DNA of 64,000 nt from CALAED01 sp036378315 (GTDB lineage Bacteria; Actinomycetota; Actinomycetes; Streptosporangiales; Streptosporangiaceae). The notes under the pieces were generated by a model, which did not search any database, had not been told where the DNA came from, and was given only the letters and a program-made list of their open reading frames with translations. Positions within the stretch are counted from its first letter, which is position 1; every line of letters begins with the position of its first letter. Location: NCBI GenBank assembly GCA_036378315.1, contig DASUWU010000044.1, forward strand, positions 1-64,000, in the 5' to 3' direction. Both the position numbers and the translations under genes were made by a program. Of this stretch, positions 46,345-55,907 are shown piece after piece.

Positions 46345-47673
46345 CTAGGGGGCCGGGAAGTACCCGACCTTCTGGTGGTATTCGTGGCCGAGCTCGTCGG
46401 TGTCGCTGCCGACGAACAGGCCGCCGTCGGAGGTGGCCATCAGCACCTCGACGCCGTGCCCGCGGGTGCGGGTCGGGTTCCACGGAATGTCCTTGGCCTT
46501 GCCGGTGTTCGGGTCGATCGCGCCGATCCCGGGCCGGTCCACCGCGCCGGGCCCGGCGCTGTCACGGCCGTACGGGTTGTCCAGCCAGCGCTGGTGCCCG
46601 CCGACGTACACCGCGACGCCGGTGCAGGACACGGAGAGCAGCGTGTCGCCGCCGGTCCAGTTGACCCAGACGGGCTGCTGGTTCGCCGTGGTCTTGGTGG
46701 CGTCCCACTTGGCGGCGCTGTCGCACAGCGTCGTGTTGCCGAACGGGCCGCCGGTGGTGACCAGCACGAAGTACTTCCCGGTCGGGTCGAAGTCGACGTC
46801 GCGGACGTAGGTGTCGAACGCGCTGGTGTTGCAGACGTTGCCGTACCTGCCGGTCGCCCAGCCGCTCAGCGCGGCCGAGGTGTCGGTGACGTCCACCATG
46901 GCCACCTGCGAGCGTGCCGTCCCGTTCACCGTGGTGAAGTTGCCGTCGAAGACGACCTTGGTGTCCTGCGGGTCGACCGCGATGCTCTCCACGCGCAGCG
47001 CGCCGCCGTTGAGCGGCCCGGCCAGGGTGAAGTTGAAGTTGGGATCGAGCTTGCCTGTGGTGGCGTCCAGCCGGGCGAGGCCGGTGCGGGCCGCGCCGGC
47101 GATGTTGGTGAACGTGCCGCCCGCGTACAGGTGGGTGCCGCGGCGGATCAGCGCGCGTACGCCCGCGTTGTAGTCGAGCTGTCCCTTGAAGGTGGTCACG
47201 TTGGCGCCGTCGGCGAGCTTGAGCCTGGCCAGGCTGCGCACGGTCGCGCCGTTGACCGTGGTGAAGTAGCCGGCCGCGTAGACGGTGCCGTCGTCGCCGG
47301 GCTGTAGGGCGTAGACCTCGCCGGGCAGCAGGTTGCCGTCGATGTCCTTCTTGGCCTTGAGCAGCTTCGGCGCGAACGCCGTGTCGATGACCCCGGTGGT
47401 GCGGTCGTAGGCGAAGATGCCGGTGCGGTCGAAGACCTTCGTCGTGCCCGCCTGCTGCACCTGGGTGAAGGTGCCGCCGACCACCACCTCGTTGCCGATG
47501 ACGGCGTACGCGCGCACCGTGCCGTCCTTGACGTTCGGTGTGTTGTCGACCGGGTTGTCCGACACGATCTTCGTCTGGGCGATGTCCGCGGCCACCGGGA
47601 GGGCGGTGACGAGGCCGCTCGCGAGACCCGCGATCGCGGTCACGGCGGTGGCTACGGCGATGCGTCGGCGCAT
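46345..47673 (-). CDS. Secreted beta-propeller-like protein (DUF5122/delta-60 type), copy B
   Basis: A 442-residue exported protein with signal MRRRIAVATAVTAIAGLASG...PVAA and the same blades (VVGGTFTQVQQ, YAAGYFTTVNGATVRSLARL, LYAGGTFTNIAGAARTGLARL, FDGNFTTVNGTARSQVAMV). It is 25 residues longer than copy A owing to an extra stretch around PKLLKAKKDIDGNLLPGEVYAL. The C-terminal half, from YVRDVDFDPTGKYF to HEYHQKVGYFPAP, is almost the same as copy A. ATG 47673 follows AGGAG. It has its own upstream region, so each copy may be expressed separately. Confidence 0.85.
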   Translation of the reverse strand: MRRRIAVATAVTAIAGLASGLVTALPVAADIAQTKIVSDNPVDNTPNVKDGTVRAYAVIGNEVVVGGTFTQVQQAGTTKVFDRTGIFAYDRTTGVIDTAFAPKLLKAKKDIDGNLLPGEVYALQPGDDGTVYAAGYFTTVNGATVRSLARLKLADGANVTTFKGQLDYNAGVRALIRRGTHLYAGGTFTNIAGAARTGLARLDATTGKLDPNFNFTLAGPLNGGALRVESIAVDPQDTKVVFDGNFTTVNGTARSQVAMVDVTDTSAALSGWATGRYGNVCNTSAFDTYVRDVDFDPTGKYFVLVTTGGPFGNTTLCDSAAKWDATKTTANQQPVWVNWTGGDTLLSVSCTGVAVYVGGHQRWLDNPYGRDSAGPGAVDRPGIGAIDPNTGKAKDIPWNPTRTRGHGVEVLMATSDGGLFVGSDTDELGHEYHQKVGYFPAP

Positions 47674-47825
47674 TGGGTGCTCCTGCTTTCACGAATAGTC
47701 GCCTTTATGTACCACAGGCGAGTGACACCACGGGTCCCAACAGCCACAGCGGCTTCCTCTTCGAGACCGCATTGTTGTGACGCCTTGGCGGCGCGTTGGG
47801 GTTACCGGCGTGCCATAGTGGCGCG

Positions 47826-48620
47826 ATGCGGATGTCAGGGACGTGGCGGACCGTGGGGAGCGACCGGCTGGCGCTCGCCCGCGTCCAACTGAGGGAGACG
47901 CTCGGGCCGGTCGGCGCCTGGCTGATGCTGTGCGGCGCCGGGCTCGCGCTCTCCGTCGCCGTGCTGTGGCCGCTCGGCCGTGCCGCGCTGCGCCTCGAAG
48001 CCGCGTGGGACCGTCCGGTCTTCGACTGGTTCCGCGACCACCAGGCCGGAGCGGGCTGGCACCGGCTGATGGAGACCCTGACGCAGATGGGCAACCGGTT
48101 CGTCATCTACTGGATCACGGTCGCGGTGGCGGTCGGGCTCGCGCTGCTCGCGCCGCGCGGCCGGCGCTGGGCGCCGCCGGCGCTCGCCGTCCTGGCCGTG
48201 CTGATCGAGCAGGTCGTCCGGGTGGGGCTGCTCAAGGTGGTGGACCGCGGCCACCCGCCGACGTCGCTCGGTACCTGGCCGTCCGGCGGCGTGGGGCGGA
48301 TCATCGCGATCTACGGCTTCCTCCTCTTCCTTTTCTTCTGGTGCGCGCGGCGGCGCTTCCCCCGGCTCGCGACCAGGCCGCTCGCCCTCGCCGCCGGCTG
48401 GCTCCTCGCGGTGATGTCCGTCGTCGAGGGCTACACGCGGGTGTACCTGCTCAAGCACTGGCTCACCGACGTCCTCGGCGGGTACGTCTTCGGCGTGCTG
48501 CTGCTCGCCGTGTTCGTGTACGCGGCGGGCGCGCTGCTCGACGGCGAGGCGGCGGCCGGCGCCGAAGCGCGGACGCCGGAGGCGGCGCCCGCGGACCGCG
48601 CCCCTACGCTGTCTGTATGA
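47826..48620 (+). CDS. PAP2-superfamily membrane phosphatase-like protein
   Basis: A 264-residue protein with six membrane helices. PAP2 motif C1 is KVVDRGHPP, C2 is WPSGGVGR, where the usual PSGH acid His is Gly, and C3 is TRVYLLKHWLTDVLGG with the nucleophile His and Asp. Start ATG 47826 is preferred, 6 nt after CATAGT, over TTG 47796. The stop overlaps menG, so a role on polyprenyl (di)phosphates in menaquinone synthesis is attractive but unproven. Confidence 0.85.
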   Translation: MRMSGTWRTVGSDRLALARVQLRETLGPVGAWLMLCGAGLALSVAVLWPLGRAALRLEAAWDRPVFDWFRDHQAGAGWHRLMETLTQMGNRFVIYWITVAVAVGLALLAPRGRRWAPPALAVLAVLIEQVVRVGLLKVVDRGHPPTSLGTWPSGGVGRIIAIYGFLLFLFFWCARRRFPRLATRPLALAAGWLLAVMSVVEGYTRVYLLKHWLTDVLGGYVFGVLLLAVFVYAAGALLDGEAAAGAEARTPEAAPADRAPTLSV

Positions 48621-49321
48621 CTCGGGCCTCGCTCGCCAAGCGCCCGGCCGACGTCGCGGCCATGTTCGACCGTACGGCCGGTCGCTACGACCTGCTCAAC
48701 GACCTGCTCTCCGGCGGGCAGGACCGGCTGTGGCGGCGGGCGGTGACGCGCGCCGTCGCCGCCGGCGACGGCGAGCTGGTGCTGGATCTCGCCGCCGGCA
48801 CCGGTACCTCGTCCGCGGCCTTCGCCGGGGCGGGGGCGCGCTGCGTCGCCTGCGACTTCTCCCTCGGCATGCTGCGCGCGGGTGCGCTGAACCGGCGCCG
48901 CGGCCGGCGCCGGGTGACGTTCGTGGCCGGTGACGCGCTGCAGCTGCCGTTCGCCGACGCGGCCTTCGACGCCGTGACCATCTCGTTCGGGTTGCGCAAC
49001 GTGGCCGACGTCGACCGCGCGCTCGGCGAGCTGCGGCGGGTCACCAGGCCGGGCGGGCGTCTCGTGGTGTGCGAGTTCAGCCGGCCGCCGAGCCGCCTGG
49101 TCAGGTTCGGCTTCCACCAGCACCTGCGGTACGGCCTGCCGCTGATCGCCAAGGTGAGCTCCAACCCCGACGCCTACACCTACCTGGCCGAGTCGATCCT
49201 CGCGTGGCCGGGCCAGGCGGAGCTGGCGGAACGGCTGCGGGCCGCGGGCTGGGCGTCGGTGCGCTGGCGCGACCTGTCGTTCGGGGTGGTCGCCGTGCAC
49301 CACGCGCGCCGGCCTGAATAG
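48617..49321 (+). CDS. menG: Demethylmenaquinone methyltransferase MenG (UbiE)
   Basis: Methylates demethylmenaquinone to menaquinone with SAM, the last ring modification. The 234-residue protein has RYDLLNDLLSGGQDRLWRRAV, motif I VLDLAAGTGTSSAAF, post-motif ACDFSLGML, DAVTISFGLRNVADVDRALGEL and the C-terminal PLIAKVSSNPDAYTYLAESI characteristic of UbiE/MenG. ATG 48617 lies in the PAP2 stop. The Rex-controlled menJ gene starts 89 bp downstream. Confidence 0.95.
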   Translation: MTRASLAKRPADVAAMFDRTAGRYDLLNDLLSGGQDRLWRRAVTRAVAAGDGELVLDLAAGTGTSSAAFAGAGARCVACDFSLGMLRAGALNRRRGRRRVTFVAGDALQLPFADAAFDAVTISFGLRNVADVDRALGELRRVTRPGGRLVVCEFSRPPSRLVRFGFHQHLRYGLPLIAKVSSNPDAYTYLAESILAWPGQAELAERLRAAGWASVRWRDLSFGVVAVHHARRPE

Positions 49322-49380
49322 CGTAGGTACCGGGCCGCGGCCCGAGCACTCGGGGGAGAGGACTAAACTTCGTACTTGCC

Positions 49381-49398
49381 TTGTGAAGCACTTCACAA
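49381..49398. promoter_or_regulatory. Perfect Rex operator before menJ-nuo
   Basis: TTGTGAAGCACTTCACAA fits TTGTGAA-N4-TTCACAA at all 14 specified positions; the flanking C-G pair makes a 20-bp perfect palindrome. It ends 12 bp before GTG 49411 and follows TAAACT (49364-49369), a -10 candidate, so bound Rex would block initiation or early elongation. A second palindrome, CCCGAG-CA-CTCGGG (49341-49354), lies upstream. Confidence 0.92.
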
Positions 49399-49410
49399 GA
49401 GAGGAATTCC

Positions 49411-50748
49411 GTGACCGAGCCTGTTGCCCCGCCGGGCGGGCGGTCGGCCCCCGCCCACGCGTCCCTCCCCACCGGCTCGCGCGACTCGTCCCGCGAGGCC
49501 GACGTGATCGTGGTGGGCGCCGGTCCCGCGGGTTCCGCGACGGCCTACCACCTCGCCCAGGCCGGTCTCGACGTGCTGCTGCTCGAGAAGAGCGCGTTCC
49601 CACGGGAGAAGGTGTGCGGCGACGGGCTGACCCCGCGGGCGGTGAAGGCCCTGGTCAGGCTCGGCGTCGACTTCTCCGCGCCCGGCTGGATCCGCAACAA
49701 GGGCCTGCGCATCTTCGGCGGCGGCGTCCGGCTCGAACTGCCCTGGCCGGAGCTGGCGAGCTATCCCGACTTCGGCCTTGTGCGCACCCGCTACGACTTC
49801 GACGAGATCCTGGCCGAACGCGCGGTCAAGGCCGGCGCCCGGCTCTGGCAGAACACCACCGTGGTCGCGCCGGTCATCGGCGAGCGCTCCGACCGGATCA
49901 CCGGGGTCGTCGCCAAGCGACCCGGCGACGGCGACGACGGCGGCGACATCACGTTCCACGCGCCGCTGGTCGTGGCGGCCGACGGCAACTCCTCGCGGCT
50001 GTCGCTGGCCATGGGCCTGCGCAAGCGCGACGACCGGCCGATCGGCGTCGCGGTGCGCCGCTACTACCAAAGCCCGCGGCACGACGACGACTACCTGGAG
50101 TCGTGGCTCGAGCTGTGGGACGGCGAGCGGCTGCTCCCCGGGTACGGCTGGATCTTCGGCGTCGGCGACGGCCGGTCCAACGTCGGTCTTGGCCTGCTCA
50201 ACACGAGCAAGTCGTTCCAGAACACCGACTACCGCGACATGCTCAAGCGCTGGACGGCGGGCCTGCCGCCCGAATGGTGCTTCGGCGAGGAGCACGCCGC
50301 GGGTCCGATCCGCGGCGCGGCGCTGCCGATGGGCCTCAACCGGCAGCCGCACTACACCCGCGGCCTGCTGCTCGTCGGCGACGCCGGGGGCATGATCAAC
50401 CCGTTCAACGGCGAGGGCATCGCCTACGCGATGGAGTCGGCCGAGTTCGCCGCCGACGCCATCGTGCAGGCGCTGGCCAGGCCCACCGCGGCGCAGCGCG
50501 AGCGGGCGCTGTACGACTACCCGCGGGTGATCAAGAATGCGTACGGCGGCTACTACACGCTCGGCCGCCTGTTCGTGTCGGCCATCGGCAACCCGGCGTT
50601 CATGAAGTTCGCCACGCGGCACGGGATGCCGCACCCTACGCTGATGCGGTTCACCCTCAAGCTGCTCGCCAACCTCACCGACCCGCGCGGTGGGGACGCC
50701 GCGGACCGGCTCATCAACGCCATGTCCAAGATCGCCCCGGCGGCCTGA
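49411..50748 (+). CDS. menJ: Geranylgeranyl reductase-family flavoprotein (menaquinone reductase MenJ-like)
   Basis: A 445-residue FAD protein likely saturating one or more isoprene units of menaquinone, as mycobacterial MenJ does. FAD motifs are VIVVGAGPAGSATAYHLAQAG, EKVCGDGLTPRAVKAL, VVAADGNSSRLS, and LLLVGDAGGMINPFNGEGIAYAMESA. GTG 49411 follows GAGAGGAATT. It sits directly after a perfect Rex operator, between menG and nuoA, so quinone tailoring and complex I appear to be controlled together. The symbol is by analogy. Confidence 0.9.
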   Translation: MTEPVAPPGGRSAPAHASLPTGSRDSSREADVIVVGAGPAGSATAYHLAQAGLDVLLLEKSAFPREKVCGDGLTPRAVKALVRLGVDFSAPGWIRNKGLRIFGGGVRLELPWPELASYPDFGLVRTRYDFDEILAERAVKAGARLWQNTTVVAPVIGERSDRITGVVAKRPGDGDDGGDITFHAPLVVAADGNSSRLSLAMGLRKRDDRPIGVAVRRYYQSPRHDDDYLESWLELWDGERLLPGYGWIFGVGDGRSNVGLGLLNTSKSFQNTDYRDMLKRWTAGLPPEWCFGEEHAAGPIRGAALPMGLNRQPHYTRGLLLVGDAGGMINPFNGEGIAYAMESAEFAADAIVQALARPTAAQRERALYDYPRVIKNAYGGYYTLGRLFVSAIGNPAFMKFATRHGMPHPTLMRFTLKLLANLTDPRGGDAADRLINAMSKIAPAA

Positions 50749-50826
50749 CAGTGAGAGAGATGATCGCCGTGCCTAGGATGGCAATCCCGCCCGCGAACCA
50801 GGGCAAGAGAGGGGGGTAGGACGACC

Positions 50827-51189
50827 GTGGATCTCTACATTCCCGCCGTCGTGCTCGGTGCCCTGGCGTTCGGCTTCGCCGCCTTCTCCGTGGTGCTCGG
50901 CTCGTTCACCGGGCCGAAGCGGTGGAACCGCGCCAAGCTGGACGCCTACGAGTGCGGCATCGAGCCGACGCCGCAACCGGTCGGCGGCGGGCGCTTCCCG
51001 GTGAAGTACTACCTCACGGCGATGCTGTTCATCGTCTTCGACATCGAGATCATTTTTCTCTACCCGTGGGCGGTGGCTTTCGATCAGTTCCGCGGGCTGT
51101 TCGGCCTGATCGAAATGGTGCTGTTCATCGTCACCGTCCTGGTCGCCTACGGCTACGTCTGGCGGCGCGGCGGCCTGGAGTGGGACTAG
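50827..51189 (+). CDS. nuoA: NADH-quinone oxidoreductase subunit A
   Basis: A 120-residue, three-helix subunit of complex I near the quinone channel. LDAYECGIEPTPQPVGGGRFPVKYYLTAMLFIVFDIEIIFLYPWAVAF contains the conserved ECG loop and the helix-two acidic residues. GAGAGGGGG precedes GTG 50827. 78 bp separate it from menJ with no terminator, so the two are probably on one transcript. Confidence 0.96.
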   Translation: MDLYIPAVVLGALAFGFAAFSVVLGSFTGPKRWNRAKLDAYECGIEPTPQPVGGGRFPVKYYLTAMLFIVFDIEIIFLYPWAVAFDQFRGLFGLIEMVLFIVTVLVAYGYVWRRGGLEWD

Positions 51190-51222
51190 CGACGGGCCGA
51201 GACGAAAGGAGGTCAACCCGAG

Positions 51223-51813
51223 ATGGGCCTGGAGGAGAAGCTGCCGAGCGGCTTCCTGCTCGCCACCGTCGAGCAGGTGGTCGGCTGGGCGCGGCGCAGC
51301 TCGGTGTGGCCGGCGACGTTCGGCCTCGCCTGCTGCGCCATCGAGATGATGGCCACCGGCGACCCGCGCCACGACTTCTCCCGCTGGGGGATGGAGCGCG
51401 CCTCTGGCTCGCCGCGGCAGGCCGACCTCATGATCGTCGCCGGCCGGGTCAGCCAGAAGATGGCCCCGGTGCTGCGGCAGATCTATGACCAGATGGCCGA
51501 GCCGAAGTGGGTCATCGCCATGGGGGTGTGCGCGTCGTCCGGCGGCATGTTCAACAACTACGCGGTCGTGCAGGGCGTCGACCACGTCGTGCCGGTCGAC
51601 ATCTACCTGCCCGGCTGCCCGCCGCGGCCCGAGATGCTGCTCGACGCGATCCTCAAGCTGCACGACAAGATCCAGAACACCAAGCTGGGCGCGCACCGGC
51701 GCAAGGAGATCGAGGACGTGGAGCGGGCCAGGCTGCGGGCGCTGCCGTTGCTCGGCCAGTCCGACGTGCCGCACGCCCTGCCGATCGCCGAGCCGCCGAA
51801 GGTGGAACAGTGA
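51223..51813 (+). CDS. nuoB: NADH-quinone oxidoreductase subunit B
   Basis: A 196-residue subunit holding cluster N2, the last Fe-S centre before quinone. The four ligands are the adjacent pair in GLACCAIEMM, Cys in IAMGVCASSGGMF and Cys in PGCPPRPEML. AAAGGAGGTCAA gives a very strong Shine-Dalgarno for ATG 51223. The stop overlaps nuoC (GTGA). A 40-residue charged C-terminal tail is typical of actinobacteria. Confidence 0.97.
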   Translation: MGLEEKLPSGFLLATVEQVVGWARRSSVWPATFGLACCAIEMMATGDPRHDFSRWGMERASGSPRQADLMIVAGRVSQKMAPVLRQIYDQMAEPKWVIAMGVCASSGGMFNNYAVVQGVDHVVPVDIYLPGCPPRPEMLLDAILKLHDKIQNTKLGAHRRKEIEDVERARLRALPLLGQSDVPHALPIAEPPKVEQ

Positions 51814-52532
51814 GCTCGCAGCATCCCGAGCAGCGCGCCGAGCAGGCCGCCGACCAGCTCCCGGCGCACGCCGAGGACGACCGGCGCGAGCAGCCGATCG
51901 CCCGCACGGGCATGTTCGGCGCCAAGACCACCGGCGACACATCCGGCTACGGCCGGCTGGTGGTGAGGCAGGCGCCCAAGGTGTCCAGCCCGCGCCCGTA
52001 CGGCCTGTACTTCGACGAGGTCGCCGACGCTCTGGAACGTGCCCACCCCAATTTCGGCGAGGCCGTCGAGCGGGTCGTGGTCGACCGCGGCGAGCTCACC
52101 TTCTACGTGCGCCGCGAGTTCCTGCCCGAGGTGGCGCGGACGATGCGCGACGACCCGACGCTGCGGTTCGAGCTGTGCTGCGGCGTGTCGGGCGTGCACT
52201 ACCCGCAGGACGCGGGGGCCGAGCTGCACGCGGTGTACCACCTGCTGTCGATCACCCACAACCGGCGGGTCAGGCTCGAAGTGACCTGCCCGGACGAGGA
52301 CCCGCACATCCCGTCGGTCGTCTCGGTCTACCCGACCAACGACTGGCACGAGCGGGAGACCTACGACTTCTTCGGGATCGTCTTCGACGGGCATCCGGCG
52401 CTGACCCGCATCGAGATGCCCGACGACTGGGTCGGTCACCCCCAGCGCAAGGACTACCCCCTCGGCGGCATCCCGGTCGAGTACCGCGGCGCCGAGATCC
52501 CGCCACCCGATGAGCGGAGGTCGTACACGTGA
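51810..52532 (+). CDS. nuoC: NADH-quinone oxidoreductase subunit C
   Basis: A 240-residue 30-kDa subunit of the peripheral arm. The signature is NDWHERETYDFFGIVFDGHPALTRIEMPDDWVGHPQRKDYPLGG, spread from about residue 177. An 80-residue hydrophilic extension at the N-terminus (QRAEQAADQLPAHAEDDR) is longer than in E. coli. GTG 51810 lies in the nuoB stop; nuoD starts in its stop. Confidence 0.96.
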   Translation: MSSQHPEQRAEQAADQLPAHAEDDRREQPIARTGMFGAKTTGDTSGYGRLVVRQAPKVSSPRPYGLYFDEVADALERAHPNFGEAVERVVVDRGELTFYVRREFLPEVARTMRDDPTLRFELCCGVSGVHYPQDAGAELHAVYHLLSITHNRRVRLEVTCPDEDPHIPSVVSVYPTNDWHERETYDFFGIVFDGHPALTRIEMPDDWVGHPQRKDYPLGGIPVEYRGAEIPPPDERRSYT

Positions 52533-53914
52533 GCACGACCACGAACCCCACGAACCCGACCAATCCGACCAACCCCACGGACTACGACGCCTACGCGACC
52601 GACGACGCCACGAGCGGCCGGGTGTTCAGCGCGGAGGGGCAGGATTGGGACGACATCGTCCGGGCCGCCGCCGAGGCCGGTGACGAGCAGCTCGTCATCA
52701 ACATGGGCCCGCAGCACCCGTCGACGCACGGGGTCCTGCGGCTGATCCTCACCCTCGACGGCGAGACGGTGACCGAGGCGCGGGTCGGCATCGGCTACCT
52801 GCACACGGGCATCGAGAAGAACATCGAGTACCGGACGTGGACGCAGGGCACCACGTTCTGCACCCGCATGGACTACCTGGCGCCGCTCTACAACGAGGCC
52901 GCGTACTGCCTGGGCGTGGAGAAGCTGCTCGGCATCACCGACCAGATCCCGGAACGGGCCCAGGTCATCAGGGTCATGATGATGGAGCTGAACCGCATCT
53001 CCTCGCACCTGGTGGCGATCGCCACGTTCGGCCTCGAGCTGGGCGCCACCACCGTGATGACCAACGGCTTCATCGAGCGCGAGTACACCCTCGACATCTT
53101 CGAGCTGGTGACCGGGCTGCGGATGAACCACGCGTACATCAGGCCCGGCGGCGTCGCGCAGGACCTGCCGCCCGGCTCGATCGACCGGATCCAGGAGTAC
53201 CTGCAGCGGATGCCCGACCGGCTGCGCCGGATACGCAAGCTGCTCGACGCCAACCCGGTGTACCTCGCGCGCACCAAGGATGTCGGCTACCTCGACCTGA
53301 CCGGGTGCATGTCGCTCGGCGTCACCGGCCCCATGCTGCGGGCCACCGGCCTGCCGTGGGACCTGCGCAAGTCGCAGCCTTACTGCGGCTACGAGACGTA
53401 CGAGTTCGACGTGCCCACCCAGGACACCTGCGACGTGTACGGCCGCTACCTCGTCCGGATGGCCGAGATGGACGAGTCGCTCAAGATCATCGAGCAGTGC
53501 CTGGACCGGTTGACCTCGGGCCCGGCCAGGTCGGGACCTGTCATGGTCGAGGACAAGAAGATCGGCTGGCCGGCCCAGCTCGCCATCGGCACCGACGGCA
53601 TGGGAAACTCTCCGGCGCACATCGCGCACATCATGGGCACCTCCATGGAGGCCCTCATCCACCACTTCAAGCTGGTGACCGAGGGGTTCAGGGTGCCGGC
53701 GGGCCAGGCGTACGCCACCGTGGAGTCGCCCCGCGGCGAGCTCGGCGTGCACGTGGTGAGCGACGGCGGCACCCGGCCCTACCGCGCGCACTTCCGCGAC
53801 CCGTCGTTCACCAACCTGCAGGCCATCCCGGCGCTGGCGGAGGGCGGCATGGTGGCCGACGTGATCGCGGCCGTGGCTTCGATCGACCCGGTGATGGGGG
53901 GAGTGGACCGCTGA
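52529..53914 (+). CDS. nuoD: NADH-quinone oxidoreductase subunit D
   Basis: A 461-residue 49-kDa subunit forming the quinone pocket with NuoB. NMGPQHPSTHGVLRLILTLDGE opens the family region, with the quinone His in HPSTHG; YLHTGIEKNIEYR, RMDYLAPLYNEAAYCLGVE and DPVMGGVDR at the end are diagnostic. GTG 52529. The first 25 residues contain four Thr-Asn-Pro repeats (NPTNPTNPTNPT) encoded by a short tandem DNA repeat, which is outside the conserved fold. Confidence 0.97.
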   Translation: MSTTTNPTNPTNPTNPTDYDAYATDDATSGRVFSAEGQDWDDIVRAAAEAGDEQLVINMGPQHPSTHGVLRLILTLDGETVTEARVGIGYLHTGIEKNIEYRTWTQGTTFCTRMDYLAPLYNEAAYCLGVEKLLGITDQIPERAQVIRVMMMELNRISSHLVAIATFGLELGATTVMTNGFIEREYTLDIFELVTGLRMNHAYIRPGGVAQDLPPGSIDRIQEYLQRMPDRLRRIRKLLDANPVYLARTKDVGYLDLTGCMSLGVTGPMLRATGLPWDLRKSQPYCGYETYEFDVPTQDTCDVYGRYLVRMAEMDESLKIIEQCLDRLTSGPARSGPVMVEDKKIGWPAQLAIGTDGMGNSPAHIAHIMGTSMEALIHHFKLVTEGFRVPAGQAYATVESPRGELGVHVVSDGGTRPYRAHFRDPSFTNLQAIPALAEGGMVADVIAAVASIDPVMGGVDR

Positions 53915-54590
53915 TGGCATTCGACGCGGACGTGGCAGAGCGGCTGGCGCGGGACGCCAAGGAGATCATCGCGCGCTACCCGCGGCCGCGCTCGGCGCTG
54001 CTCCCGCTGCTGCACCTCGTGCAGGCGGAGGAGGGCCACGTCTCCCGGGACGGCGTCGAGTTCTGCGCCGCCCAGCTCGGGATCACCCCGGCCCAGGTCG
54101 AGGGGGTCGTGACGTTCTACACCATGTACAAGCAGCACCCGATCGGCGAGTACAGCGTCGGGGTCTGCACCAACACGCTGTGCGCGGTGCTGGGCGGCGA
54201 CCAGATCTGGCAGGAGCTCAGCGACCACCTGGGCGTCGGCGCCGACGAGCCGACCGACGACGGCAAGGTCAGCATCGAGCGGATCGAGTGCAACGCCGCC
54301 TGCGACTACGCCCCGGTGATGACCGTCAACTGGGAGTTCTTCGACAACATGACCCCCGAGAAGGCCAAGCGGCTCGTCGACGACCTGCGCGCCGGCGAGG
54401 CCGTCGCACCGACGCGCGGCGCGACCAGCGTGTGCACGTGGAAGCAGGCGTCCCGCGTCCTCGCCGGCTTCCCCGACGGCCGCGCGCACGAGGGCGTCCA
54501 GGCCGGCCCTGAATCGCTGCGCGGCCTCGACCTCGCCAGGGAGCGCGGCTGGACGGACGCCGCGGCTGACGGCGGGGCGGAGGAGAACCG

Positions 54591-54594
<4 letters not shown>
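53914..54594 (+). CDS. nuoE: NADH-quinone oxidoreductase subunit E
   Basis: A 226-residue 24-kDa subunit with the [2Fe-2S] cluster N1a. The four ligands are in GVCTNTLCAVLGG and IECNAACDYAPVM. GVVTFYTMYKQHPIGEYS is the usual preceding block. ATG 53914 overlaps the nuoD stop by 1 nt. About 50 C-terminal residues (APTRGATSVCTWKQASRVLAGFPDGR) extend beyond the E. coli form. Confidence 0.96.
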
Positions 54595-55903
<1,309 letters not shown>

Positions 55904-55907
<4 letters not shown>

